Origin: Haloarcula sebkhae
GTDB lineage: Archaea > Halobacteriota > Halobacteria > Halobacteriales > Haloarculaceae
Direction of reading: 5' to 3'
Assembly (NCBI RefSeq): GCF_014647415.1
Contig: NZ_BMPD01000002.1
Coordinates: 400,324 to 464,323 of the forward strand
DNA length: 64,000 nt
A program made the position numbers and the translations under genes. Every line of letters starts with the position of its first letter. Within the stretch, counting starts at the first letter, position 1. Of the stretch, positions 52,549-61,418 are shown piece by piece. Under the pieces are notes generated by a model that worked only from the letters and a program-made list of their open reading frames with translations, did not search any database and was not told the origin of the DNA.

Positions 52549-52763
52549 TCACCTTCCGCAGCTGCTCTCCGCTCGACACTCGAATCGGTCTCATCGCCCC
52601 AGTAGGCCGCCAACTGCCCGACGGCGACACTCGACAGCGCGAGCCCCAGCCACAGCAGCAGCTGATGACCGGAGCCAACGAGCACCAGCCCGACGACCAG
52701 GGCGACGAGCTTCCGTGGGTGGCCGCGAGCCTCTTCGACCCACGAACCTTCGGGTACGATCAC
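52545..52763 (-). CDS. Small membrane protein of the left arm (72 residues)
   Basis: This is a 72-residue protein with two hydrophobic segments (LVALVVGLVLVGSG and LLLWLGLALSSVAVGQLAA) and an acidic tail. Overlaps of 4 bp join it to both neighbours. It may be a structural membrane component. Confidence 0.66.
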   Translation of the reverse strand: MIVPEGSWVEEARGHPRKLVALVVGLVLVGSGHQLLLWLGLALSSVAVGQLAAYWGDETDSSVERRAAAEGE

Positions 52764-53086
52764 CCTTCGACACCCCCCAGCGACTTCTCAAGACAGTCCC
52801 GCATCCCGGCCAGCACCTCGCGGCCGTCCTCAGTCAGCGAGAACGTTTCGCGGCGCTTGTTCGGTCCCGACGCTTCGACCAGTCCCTTCGCTTCCAGTTC
52901 CGAGAGTGTGCGCCGGACATGGCGCTCACTTGCGTCAATGCCCTCCTGAACGGTCTGTGTGATGAGTCCGCGCCAGCCGTCGCCGTCGTGTGCTGCGACC
53001 CGATGCAGGCAGGTCTGAGCCGCTGGTGAAAGTCTCTCGAAGGCCGCCCACTCGGGATCGTCCTCGACGCCATCGATGTCCGTCAT
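52760..53086 (-). CDS. Winged-helix regulator of the left arm
   Basis: This is a 108-residue protein. HRVAAHDGDGWRGLITQTVQ, GIDASERHVRRTLSELEAKG and RRETFSLTEDGREVLAGM form a winged helix of the ArsR/MarR type, with a wing ending in FSLTEDG. The ATG at 53086 overlaps the preceding stop by 4 bp; a longer frame to 53140 would not. It is probably a transcription regulator of the element. Confidence 0.8.
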   Translation of the reverse strand: MTDIDGVEDDPEWAAFERLSPAAQTCLHRVAAHDGDGWRGLITQTVQEGIDASERHVRRTLSELEAKGLVEASGPNKRRETFSLTEDGREVLAGMRDCLEKSLGGVEG

Positions 53087-53391
53087 CCAAGCACCTCCGT
53101 TGTGACCCAGTCGAGTGCATCCTCTCCGGCCACGTCCCACGCAGTGCCGGCCCCAGCGACGATATCACCGATCATCTGTCCTACGTCGACGCTAATCCAG
53201 CCCGTCGCCATGCCCAGCACGAGCGCGCCCACGATGAGCGCCAGGAACGTCGCAGCCGTCCCGACCGCCGCGACTACGCCACCGATGAGACTCTGGATAC
53301 GGCGGAACTTGTAGCCGCCATACAGGACAGCGACCACCAGCGCGACCTCTTTTCCGAACTCCGCGACGAGCGCGCTGAACCAGTCGAACAT
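53083..53391 (-). CDS. Membrane protein of the left arm (102 residues)
   Basis: This is a 102-residue protein with hydrophobic stretches LVAEFGKEVALVVAVLYGG and LIGGVVAAVGTAATFLALIV (continuing as ALVLGMATGW), and a soluble C terminus rich in Gly/Ala. It overlaps both neighbours. Two to three TM helices are likely. It resembles small integral proteins of vesicle- or virus-like haloarchaeal elements in style only. Confidence 0.66.
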   Translation of the reverse strand: MFDWFSALVAEFGKEVALVVAVLYGGYKFRRIQSLIGGVVAAVGTAATFLALIVGALVLGMATGWISVDVGQMIGDIVAGAGTAWDVAGEDALDWVTTEVLG

Positions 53392-53705
53392 CAGTCGTCA
53401 CCTCCGCTGCGATATTCCCGAACGAACACGCCGTCGACCGGCGTGGGGCACAGCTCCCACGCGACCCGCTCACCAGTTTCAGGAGCGCGGCCGGGACGCA
53501 TCACAACGACCGGAGCCCATTCAGCCATTGGCCGCGTCGAGCGCCACGGTAGCCACTGGTCCAGCCGACTTGGTGCGTCGTCGTTCAACACGACGACTGT
53601 GTCCTCACCTGCCAGTCGCTCCAAGTCCTCGCCGGTCTCGAATCCCGGGTAGCTGTTCCGGTCTGCGTTGTCTAAGACCTGCTTGACCACGCCGTCGACG
53701 AACAT
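53391..53705 (-). CDS. Hypothetical soluble protein of the left arm (104 residues)
   Basis: This is a 104-residue acidic protein with FVDGVVKQVLDNADRNSYPG at the start and a beta-rich centre (AEWAPVVVMRPGRAPETGER, VAWELCPTPV). No known domain is recognised. It is joined by 1-bp overlaps to the giant surface-protein gene and to the small membrane gene. Confidence 0.66.
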   Translation of the reverse strand: MFVDGVVKQVLDNADRNSYPGFETGEDLERLAGEDTVVVLNDDAPSRLDQWLPWRSTRPMAEWAPVVVMRPGRAPETGERVAWELCPTPVDGVFVREYRSGGDD

Positions 53706-56700
53706 CAGTCGTCACCACCACCGCGGTTCGCAATGATATTCACCTGCGGCCGGTCGTCGTTCGGCGAGTTGTTCGCACGGTACTCTCGCACGAGCTGGAT
53801 GACCGCGTAGCCAGCGATGACCAGTACGATCACGAACGCATCCGAATTGACCAGCGCCGTCAGCAGGTCGCCCTCACCGAGCGCCTGCAGCGCAATGACA
53901 CCACTGACGCCGACAATCGCAATCCACCGCGCCGTCGTGAATGCCTCGGCCCGCCGGAGTGCGACCAGCGACCCGATGGCGATACCAGCAACGGCCAGCA
54001 TCGCCCCGAGTTCCGGCCCGATTTCGATGTACCCCGACTGAATGGCTGCCACCAGTGCCGCCGCGCCGACGGCGCTGGTCAGCAGCGTGTTCTCACCCAG
54101 TTTAACGATGGCGTCACCGAGCGCTTCGACACCGCTCGCGACACCGTCCTCGACGAGCCCGCCAACGCGCGGGAGTTGCCCGGCAGCCGACCCAGCCCTG
54201 GTCGCCACCGAGTCGATCACCTCGCGGGAGCGCTCGGGCCGTCGGCCAATGATGAACAGCATCGCAATCGAGCCGAACAGTGCGACCAGTCCGAAGAGGT
54301 TGCCCTGTTCGGCCGCCCCGAAGATCGTCGACGCGCCGCCGGGGTTCGCCGTCGGTGCCGATGCGGTTTTCACCCGGACTACTGAGTCGATGTTATCTTT
54401 CGGCACCGTCATCGGCTCGCGACCTTGCACGCGGTCGAAGCGCTGGCTCGTGTCGACCTCATAGATGCCGTACCACGAGCCTTCAGTCGCGCCCAGATAC
54501 TCGACAGAGAAGGACTCGCCCGACCGCTGGCCCGGGTCGACGGTGAACGCCGGGCTGGTGGCGTTGGTCGCTTGCTCGGGCACGCTCGCCCGAATGGTGC
54601 CGTTGACCGGCGACAGTTGGATAGGCGCGGCACGGATGCCGACCTCACTGCCAGCGACGGCTTCGGGGAAGTGAACTTGCTGGGGGTGGCGCGTCGACAG
54701 TTCCGCATAGTCACCTTCCGCCGAGTAGCTCTCGTTGACGCCGTAATGCAGTTGCTGGTCCTGCGAGGTATTCCCGACGCTGATGTAGGAGTCAGTCGAC
54801 CAGCTGTCGAGTCGGACACGCGAGTCCAAATCGGTCCCAACCGGCGTGGCTTGCATGACCGTGACCGCGCCGTTATGCACGTCGATCTTCGAGCCGACCG
54901 AGCGCACTTCGACAGTAGTTCCCTCGGGGACGGTCCCGCCGGTCAGTTGTGCGATATCGATCTGCAGTTCCGTACCCTGCATGGACCGGGCCGACGCGGG
55001 AATCTGCGTCCAGTCACCGGACTGACCGAGCCGCACCTCAAGCGTTCGCAGGGAGATGATATTCTCGGCGTGGGGAATGGTCAGCGTGGCACTTTCGCGG
55101 CTTGAGAGGTACGTGCGAGTGATATTGTAGCGCTCGCTGAACGCCTGGTCTTGGAAGGTGACCGCCCGCTGGCTGGTCATCTCGTGGTGGTAATCGATTT
55201 CGACAGTGGGCGCGGGAGCGTCGGTGCCGGTGTCGCCATCGCCAGCGACGACAGTGACGTTGTTCTGGCCCGACTGCAGCCAGCTGCTATTGGCGGTCAG
55301 CGTGCGCGTGCTGTCCTGCGTGAGCGTACCCGACATCCGAATGGGCTGGCCGTTGATGATGACGCCAGCGTCCTCGGTGACGGTGCGTTCGGTGTAGCCG
55401 ATATCCACGTCGACAGCGCCCGACTGGGTTCCGACCAGCGCTTCCGAGACCGAGCTATCGAACTCGTCAATCTGGACGGTCTGGGACTCGCCTTCGGCGA
55501 GCTGTCCGAGGTATTCGGCTTCGGCCGTGCCATCGCTATCGATGTCCAGCGTCGGGTCCTGCGTGACCGTGGTGACAGTCGACCCTGCCTCAACGCCGAC
55601 CTCGTGGCCGGTCGACACCTGTGCGGTCTGACTGCCCGGTGAGATATCCGTTACCGAGCGCGTGACCGTCTCGCCCTCTAACAGAACGCCATCGTAGGAC
55701 GCATCAGCTGTACCGTCGTCGTTGATATCGAGCGAGGGGTTCTTTGTCGCCGTCCGCTCGGTATAGTCGATATCGGCGTCGACCTGGCCGCCGTCGGTCA
55801 TGACCGTCGCCGTGTGCGAGCCCGTCGGGATAGTCGATGCGCTGACGGTAACCGATTCAGAGTCGAGGACTGTGCCGCTGTAGCTGGCGTCTGCGTTCCC
55901 GTCGCCGTCGAGGTCTATGGAAGGGTTCTCAGTCGCTATTTGTTTATTGTAGGAGAGTTCAGCATCGAATTTCCCGGCCGGGGCATCGATAGATATCTGG
56001 GAGGCATCTGCAGACAGGGGCATTTCCACGGTCTGAGTCTGTCCGTCAGACAGTGACCCCAGAGAGACGCTTGCGCCATCGTTAGCGGATGCCGAGACAG
56101 TCCCCGGCAGTCCTGTTAGCTCAATTCCAGAGAAAGTATAAACGACATTGTCATACATGTACTCATCGTTTATTGCGTAGTCAATGCCTACATCCGAATT
56201 TCCTGATATGTCGTCATAACCGTTGGATTTTGTCAATTGTGACAGACTATTTCCACTGTCGTAGATAATCGTGTAGTCGCTGCCACTTTGGATCGGTTGA
56301 TTGGGAGTGAGCGTAATAACATCTCCAGGGTCAACACTCGACGGAGTGGCCGTGGCTATCTCTGATCCGCTAGGACCTTCGAGAGTGATTTTATTGGGAG
56401 TTGCCCCCTGCTCATGGTCCGGTCCAATGGTGACTTTGACCTGTTTCGCAGGTCGTTTAGCTGTGAAACGAACACCACTCTCATACGGAATATTGCTGTC
56501 CTTGGCCTCTAGCTTGCTATCAGCCACAACGAACGGGTTTGGGTTGTCGTCGGCTGTGACTGTTAGCGTGGGCTTGTTATTGCCTGACGGCCCTGTCGGG
56601 TCGTAGACCGTCCCAACGTTGACCGACATCGACCCGCCGGCTGGCACCGTGGCCGAGTCTGTCTGACTGACCGACGACCGTTGCCCGCTAAAGGTCGCTG

Positions 56701-57724
56701 CGACGTTGTTCGCGGGGATATTGCCATCGACAACGAAGGATATCGTTGACCCGTCGGACAGGCCATTCTGCGACAGACTCTCGGTGTTCGTTGTCGATTT
56801 GCCGATAAATGTCGCCGAGACGTTCGTTGCCGGCTGGTTCCCGCCGACGCTGTAATCCACGGTCCCGCCATCCGAGAGCGTCGTCGCGAACAGGCTCGCG
56901 TCGGTCGTGGTCTGAGTGACGCCGGTAAAGGTCACCTCGGGATTGCGCGGTGCAAGGTTATCGCCAGCCACCGACAGCGGAATCGACTCGCCGTCGGTCG
57001 CTCCAATGACCTGTTTCGTGTCGCGTTCCGTGTTGACCTGTCCGGTGAGCGTGATTTCTGGGTCCGTGGCACTGTCGAGGTCTCGAATCTCATACAGATG
57101 CGTGGTGCCGGTCGTCGCGGGCTGGCCGTCGATCTGCAGCGTGCCACCGAACGTGACCGTGTTCGTCGAGAAGCCGCTGACCCAGAACTGGGCTTCGCCA
57201 TCGCGAACGTGAATCTCTTCCTGGTAGACCGCGCCGGACTCGTGAACGACGCTGGCGACGGCTGGCACCGAGCCGTGCTGTTGTTTGAGCCACTCAGTCG
57301 AGACGCCGACCCAGCGGCCGTCGTGGGTCCGGTCGTCGGTGAGATTCAGCGCTGGCTCACCGTCGACGGTCGTCGTCGAGGCCCGGAGTGTCTGTGCTCC
57401 AGCCGACGCCGACAGCGATGGCTCGGTCTCGTCGCTCTCGATGTGCGTGTCGGGCACTGTCGACAGCGGCACGTCCGGGTCGCGTGGCGCGGTACTCAGT
57501 TCATCGATAGGATTGCTGGCTGGTGGCGCTGGCGTCGACGCTGACTCAGCCTGCGAACCGTCGTCGGTCGGTGTCGAGTACACGGTCCCACTGTTCGCGT
57601 CCTCGGGAGCATTCGACTGTGGCGCGAACAGCATTGGCGCGGCGACGGACACGACGACGACGGCCAGCGCCATCCCAACAATCGAGAGTTGTTCACTCGA
57701 TAGTGGCAGGTCGTCACTGTCCAT
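53705..57724 (-). CDS. Giant surface protein with beta repeats and C-terminal membrane helices
   Basis: This is a 1339-residue protein. A TM helix at about residues 9-29 is followed by a low-complexity linker, two kinds of repeats and four to five TM helices between about 1140 and 1310. Residues 220-375 hold four copies of a beta repeat of about 40 residues; 596-785 hold three copies of 61-62 residues with an acidic D-x-D-x-DG-like loop (DLDGDGNAD, DINDDGTAD, DIDSDGTAE). The start at 57724 has GGAGGTG 8 bp upstream; the longer frame to 57739 lacks such a site. It could be a spike, adhesin or vesicle-surface protein; no spike homology is claimed. Confidence 0.82.
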   Translation of the reverse strand: MDSDDLPLSSEQLSIVGMALAVVVVSVAAPMLFAPQSNAPEDANSGTVYSTPTDDGSQAESASTPAPPASNPIDELSTAPRDPDVPLSTVPDTHIESDETEPSLSASAGAQTLRASTTTVDGEPALNLTDDRTHDGRWVGVSTEWLKQQHGSVPAVASVVHESGAVYQEEIHVRDGEAQFWVSGFSTNTVTFGGTLQIDGQPATTGTTHLYEIRDLDSATDPEITLTGQVNTERDTKQVIGATDGESIPLSVAGDNLAPRNPEVTFTGVTQTTTDASLFATTLSDGGTVDYSVGGNQPATNVSATFIGKSTTNTESLSQNGLSDGSTISFVVDGNIPANNVAATFSGQRSSVSQTDSATVPAGGSMSVNVGTVYDPTGPSGNNKPTLTVTADDNPNPFVVADSKLEAKDSNIPYESGVRFTAKRPAKQVKVTIGPDHEQGATPNKITLEGPSGSEIATATPSSVDPGDVITLTPNQPIQSGSDYTIIYDSGNSLSQLTKSNGYDDISGNSDVGIDYAINDEYMYDNVVYTFSGIELTGLPGTVSASANDGASVSLGSLSDGQTQTVEMPLSADASQISIDAPAGKFDAELSYNKQIATENPSIDLDGDGNADASYSGTVLDSESVTVSASTIPTGSHTATVMTDGGQVDADIDYTERTATKNPSLDINDDGTADASYDGVLLEGETVTRSVTDISPGSQTAQVSTGHEVGVEAGSTVTTVTQDPTLDIDSDGTAEAEYLGQLAEGESQTVQIDEFDSSVSEALVGTQSGAVDVDIGYTERTVTEDAGVIINGQPIRMSGTLTQDSTRTLTANSSWLQSGQNNVTVVAGDGDTGTDAPAPTVEIDYHHEMTSQRAVTFQDQAFSERYNITRTYLSSRESATLTIPHAENIISLRTLEVRLGQSGDWTQIPASARSMQGTELQIDIAQLTGGTVPEGTTVEVRSVGSKIDVHNGAVTVMQATPVGTDLDSRVRLDSWSTDSYISVGNTSQDQQLHYGVNESYSAEGDYAELSTRHPQQVHFPEAVAGSEVGIRAAPIQLSPVNGTIRASVPEQATNATSPAFTVDPGQRSGESFSVEYLGATEGSWYGIYEVDTSQRFDRVQGREPMTVPKDNIDSVVRVKTASAPTANPGGASTIFGAAEQGNLFGLVALFGSIAMLFIIGRRPERSREVIDSVATRAGSAAGQLPRVGGLVEDGVASGVEALGDAIVKLGENTLLTSAVGAAALVAAIQSGYIEIGPELGAMLAVAGIAIGSLVALRRAEAFTTARWIAIVGVSGVIALQALGEGDLLTALVNSDAFVIVLVIAGYAVIQLVREYRANNSPNDDRPQVNIIANRGGGDD
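55373..55927 (-). repeat. Three 61-62-residue repeats with acidic loops in the giant protein
   Basis: Copies start at 55927, 55741 and 55558 (minus strand), spaced 186 and 183 bp. Each begins NPS or DPT and contains an acidic D-x-D-x-DG loop, followed by a beta-strand-rich stretch ending in YTERT in copies 1 and 3. Calcium binding by these loops is plausible, unproven. Confidence 0.85.
56590..57064 (-). repeat. Four about-40-residue beta repeats in the giant protein
   Basis: Copies begin at 57064, 56944, 56824 and 56707 (minus strand) with 120, 120 and 117 bp spacing. Each copy has T-[LF]-x-G after five to seven residues and ends with a short serine/glycine-rich turn (for example SDGGTVDYSVGGNQ). 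They look like tandem beta-sandwich or beta-solenoid units. Confidence 0.85.
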
Positions 57725-57926
57725 CAGCGACACCTCCAACAGGGTTCAGGGGGGTCCCCCCTTCCGTTCCTGTTCCAGATACGCGCGCGTACCGTACGGA
57801 CATTTTTGTCCGCTCGCGGTGATCGGTGCCGCTCGCCCCGCCAGCCGGCCCGCCGGAGCCGGCCGTCGTGAACTTAAAAGGGCGTTCGATATCGTCTATC
57901 AGCAGTGGCGTTGCTGGGTCAGTCAT
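57714..57926 (-). CDS. Small protein overlapping both the ATPase and giant-protein genes
   Basis: This is a 70-residue protein beginning MTDPATPLLIDDIERPFKF, then Gly/Ser/Ala-rich and basic (DHRERTKMSVRYARV). It overlaps the ATPase end by 8 bp and the giant-protein start by 11 bp. Its last codons also contain the GGAGGTG site of the next gene. No domain; possibly translationally coupling. Confidence 0.55.
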   Translation of the reverse strand: MTDPATPLLIDDIERPFKFTTAGSGGPAGGASGTDHRERTKMSVRYARVSGTGTEGGTPLNPVGGVADGQ

Positions 57927-59466
57927 CGGCCACGACCTCCGCTGTCGCGCCGGGCCCAGTGCGTCTCGGGATGCGCGCCGCCACGATCTCCGTGCTACTG
58001 TCGGGATTGAACATGATATCATAGTGGTTCTGGGTCGTTTGAATCGGCTGTTCGGGGAACTCGCCATCAGGATACGGGCTCGACAGCGCTTCGAGTACCT
58101 CTGGCTGGTCGCCAGCGATATCGATGATACCGTCGCCCGGCGCGAGGACACGCAGCTCGTGAACAGCGCCGTTGGCAGCGCGGTACTCTTCAAGAAGTGT
58201 CGGCTGGCCGGCGTCGTCGGTCGCGACCTGGAGGTCCTCGACGATCATGCCGCCATCATCGCTAGTCGACACGTCAACCGACGACGGAATGCCAAGCCGC
58301 AGCTGGAACTCTGGCGTGTCGTGGGGATAGCCCAGATCGGAAAACTGGAACTCGGAGAACCGACTGCCAGTGTAGCACAGTCCGAAGCCTTTCGGTCGCT
58401 TCGACAGCAGGTCTTGATCCTGTTCGATATCGCGGAAGGGCTTCGGTGCCTCGGTCTTGGTCGTTCTATTCCCGCGGTCGTGATTCGATAGTTCGACCCA
58501 GAAATCGAACTCTTTGAGCCAGTGGTTGTGGACGTCTTCTTCGTGATGGCCGTAGCCGACCAGCGAGAGGCCAGCCGACCGCATTTCCTTCGCGATGTTG
58601 GCCATAATCTGGATGCACTGGTGCGTCCAGTGGCCCGACTCGCCGCCCGGCGCTGATTCGGGCGCGAGCATTCCGAACTCGTCAATGTGGGCGGTCATCC
58701 AGTTCCGCTCGCCATCGCTGTCGACACGCAAGCCGTCAAAGGTCCGGGCCGCGAGGAACCCAAACCACCAGTGGGATGCTGGCGTCGGGTTCGGCTCGTT
58801 CTTGGGGATGAGCGTCGGCTGTTCGACCGTCGCATCCGCCGTCGACAGTGCGTCCTCGCACTTGCGAAAGTACGGGTCTGGGAACACGACGTTGTACGTG
58901 CCTTTCGGATGTGCCTGCAGCCGCTCGACAAGTTCGAGGACATCCGAGTAGTAGCGCACGTCCCGACACAGTTCCTCGGGATCGGGATCGTCGCGGTCGA
59001 CGGCTTCCATCCAGCGGCCATCAACGTCGACGCCGCTGGGCAGCCACAATGTTGTCCAGTCGGCCATCCGCCGCCAGTCCGAGCTTTTCTGTCGCCCATT
59101 GCGGACAATGCGCTCGTCGTTGTGTTCCATCTGGTACGTGGCAAACTGGTCGGCAGCGGTCGACTTTCCCGAGCCCTTCGGGGCTTCGACCATTGTCAGC
59201 GACGCCCCCGGCGAGTTCACCGTCGACGGGCCGTCCGCCGAACTCTCGATATGCACGAGAAAATCAGGGTAGACGCCCGACAGTGCCGCCCCCTCGCGCG
59301 GATAGAACGCTTCCGGGTCGAACTCCGGGATACCGAATCGCGTCCGAATCTCTTCGGCGTCCTCGTTCCACATCGGATTTGGGTCTCTTCCGTGGAGAAT
59401 CTGTGCGCCCTGTTTCGTCTGTTCGGAAAATCCGTCCTGTTCCGATTTTGGTTTTCTCTGTGACAT
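57919..59466 (-). CDS. P-loop ATPase (HerA/FtsK/VirD4-like class, family uncertain)
   Basis: This is a 515-residue protein. Walker A is APKGSGKS at residues 95-102, and Walker B is HIDEFG at about 260-265 with the catalytic DE. SAGLSLVGYGHHEEDVHNHW, around residue 305, may be a sensor region. No TM helix is visible. ATPases of this shape drive DNA transfer, packaging or membrane assembly in viruses and conjugative plasmids; pleolipoviruses also encode a P-loop ATPase of unknown role. The exact family needs a profile search. It starts 2 bp after the MCM stop. Confidence 0.78.
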   Translation of the reverse strand: MSQRKPKSEQDGFSEQTKQGAQILHGRDPNPMWNEDAEEIRTRFGIPEFDPEAFYPREGAALSGVYPDFLVHIESSADGPSTVNSPGASLTMVEAPKGSGKSTAADQFATYQMEHNDERIVRNGRQKSSDWRRMADWTTLWLPSGVDVDGRWMEAVDRDDPDPEELCRDVRYYSDVLELVERLQAHPKGTYNVVFPDPYFRKCEDALSTADATVEQPTLIPKNEPNPTPASHWWFGFLAARTFDGLRVDSDGERNWMTAHIDEFGMLAPESAPGGESGHWTHQCIQIMANIAKEMRSAGLSLVGYGHHEEDVHNHWLKEFDFWVELSNHDRGNRTTKTEAPKPFRDIEQDQDLLSKRPKGFGLCYTGSRFSEFQFSDLGYPHDTPEFQLRLGIPSSVDVSTSDDGGMIVEDLQVATDDAGQPTLLEEYRAANGAVHELRVLAPGDGIIDIAGDQPEVLEALSSPYPDGEFPEQPIQTTQNHYDIMFNPDSSTEIVAARIPRRTGPGATAEVVADD

Positions 59467-59468
59467 CG

Positions 59469-61418
59469 TTAGCTCACTCCAGTCAAATCAGCCGGCTCAC
59501 GGCGTTGCACGTCCCCGCCGCCGAGGCCGGCGTTGTGAACAATCGGGATATCGAGGTCGGCTAGCGACCGGCTGACCATTTCCTTCGCGACCTCGACATC
59601 GGCCATCGTAATCTCTTCACGCAGGTTCGCTCGGGCGCTCGCCTGTGCGACACGCCGCGCGGCCCCGAGCTTGCGAGCGGTCACCGGCACGGGCGGCCCG
59701 TGGTACTGCCCGTCCGCGTTCGCGAGCGCATCGCGATAGCGCTCGGGTAGCGCCATCTTTTGCTCTTCAAACCACGCCGCCAGCGCCTCGATGACGTTGT
59801 CGTTTGCGGGCGTCGGATGCAACTGTCGAGCCCGCAGCAGGACCGCTCGGTACTGGTCCATCGAGAGTATCGGGTCGATGGCTTCGGCGTCAGGCTCGCT
59901 GAGCGCCTGCCCAGTCGCGTCTTTGAGCGAAGCTGACCATGTCCGTATCATCGACTCAGCCAACTCGCGGACGTGTTCACGGTCCTGTTTCGACCGCATC
60001 TGCATGATGAGGTCAAACCGCGACAGCAGCGGGCTGTTGATACCCAGCGCCTCGACCAGCGACACGTCACCCGAAAAGTGTCCACCGAGCGGGTTGCACA
60101 CGCCTAACAGTCCGCACTCCGCTGGCAGTGTCATTGACTGCCCGCCCAGCGACAGCGGCAATATCTGGTCGGCCAGCGCCGAGTGCATTTTCTCGATGGC
60201 GTCGTCGCCGGCTTTGTCCAGTTCGTCGACGACGGCGATCCCCTCGTGGGCGCGAACCAGCACGCCCGGTTCTATCGAAAACCCGCCATCCGAGAAATCG
60301 TCTTTCACGGCCGCTGCGGTCAGTCCCGGCCCAGACACACGCTCGCCGCTCGCGAACGCGGATCTAGGAGCGACGGCGGCCGCCCACTTCGCCAGCACCG
60401 ACTTCCCAGTGCCCGGGTCGCCCGGCAGCAGGACGTGAACGTCGCCGCGATAGTGCGAGCCGTCGGGTCCGTCGAACGTCGACGCGCTTACCAGCTGCAG
60501 AACGAGCCCACGAACGACCTGCCGGTCCCGTGGGTGCGACCCAGAAACGAACTTTGGCGCTGCGGCGGCCATCAGTACATCAGCCGTCGACGGGTTTTCG
60601 ATATCAACGTCGAAGGACGCTGGCCGCTCGCGAAGGCGCTCGAAGAGGGCGCGCTGGTCCGCTGTGAACTCCGTGTCTTGATAGGTCTGCCCGGCTGCCT
60701 GAACCGAGTTCACGACGACCTGTGGCTCAGGGTGTGGCCCGCCACCGCGAAACTGCAGTTCACCGACCAGAACCACGTCCTGACAGTTCGCGATGGCCCC
60801 GTGTCCCGCGAGGTCACCCTGCAGATGCGCGATGATATCGGATGTGTCCCCGCCCAGTGCCGCACTGCTGGGGTTTTCCAGCAAGAGCTTTTGATAGTCC
60901 TCGTAGCGGGACTGGTCGGGATTGACCCGGAACGGCCCTTTCGTCTCGCACCCGACGCACTCGAAGGGTTCGATGAACTGCCCGGGCTCGAAGGGAATCC
61001 GGGTGAGCGTCCCGCAGCGCTGGCACTCGAAGGCGGCTTCGACCAGTCGCGGCTGGACCTGCGTTCGCTTCGCGATCTGGCCTTCGAGCGCCAGCAGTTG
61101 CCCGCGCCGGTCGCTTGGACTGAACTCGCCGGGCGCTGTGGTGTGCGATTCGGGCAGGTTCTCGAAGCGCGGCGTCGCTTGCCCCAGCGACACGTCGACG
61201 GGCAGCGGCGTGTCTCGAATCCCTGCCTCGACGTAGTCGAGCATCGAATCGGGCGCATCGAGGATATCTTCGGCCAGCGTCGGGTCCCACCGAGCGAGGT
61301 CCGTCCAGTCCAGCGTTAGCGACGTGTCGTCGGGGTAGCGCTGAGCCAGCAGCGCCACCTTATCGCTGACCTGCCAGCGGAGGTACTGAGCGACCCGGTC
61401 GGACAGTTCGTCACTCAT
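59469..61418 (-). CDS. MCM-family replicative helicase of the element
   Basis: This 649-residue MCM homologue has a zinc site (Cys 132, 135, 154, 157 in FECQRCG and CVGC) in the N-terminal domain. The AAA+ domain has Walker A GDPGTGKSV (333-341), a PRSAFASGERVSGPGLTAAA segment, Walker B VVDELDK (396-402), and arginine finger SRFD (466-469). The AAA+ region is close to cellular MCM but shorter and more divergent. MCM helicases unwind DNA at replication forks. A second MCM on a mobile element is known in archaea and suggests element-driven replication. It overlaps the GINS-like gene by 8 bp. Confidence 0.93.
   Translation of the reverse strand: MSDELSDRVAQYLRWQVSDKVALLAQRYPDDTSLTLDWTDLARWDPTLAEDILDAPDSMLDYVEAGIRDTPLPVDVSLGQATPRFENLPESHTTAPGEFSPSDRRGQLLALEGQIAKRTQVQPRLVEAAFECQRCGTLTRIPFEPGQFIEPFECVGCETKGPFRVNPDQSRYEDYQKLLLENPSSAALGGDTSDIIAHLQGDLAGHGAIANCQDVVLVGELQFRGGGPHPEPQVVVNSVQAAGQTYQDTEFTADQRALFERLRERPASFDVDIENPSTADVLMAAAAPKFVSGSHPRDRQVVRGLVLQLVSASTFDGPDGSHYRGDVHVLLPGDPGTGKSVLAKWAAAVAPRSAFASGERVSGPGLTAAAVKDDFSDGGFSIEPGVLVRAHEGIAVVDELDKAGDDAIEKMHSALADQILPLSLGGQSMTLPAECGLLGVCNPLGGHFSGDVSLVEALGINSPLLSRFDLIMQMRSKQDREHVRELAESMIRTWSASLKDATGQALSEPDAEAIDPILSMDQYRAVLLRARQLHPTPANDNVIEALAAWFEEQKMALPERYRDALANADGQYHGPPVPVTARKLGAARRVAQASARANLREEITMADVEVAKEMVSRSLADLDIPIVHNAGLGGGDVQRREPADLTGVS

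Noticed and set aside
53705-57724. Assignment of the giant protein as a pleolipovirus spike (VP4-like)
   Set aside because: Known spikes are about 500-600 residues with one C-terminal anchor; this one is 1339 residues with several C-terminal helices, so homology is not claimed.
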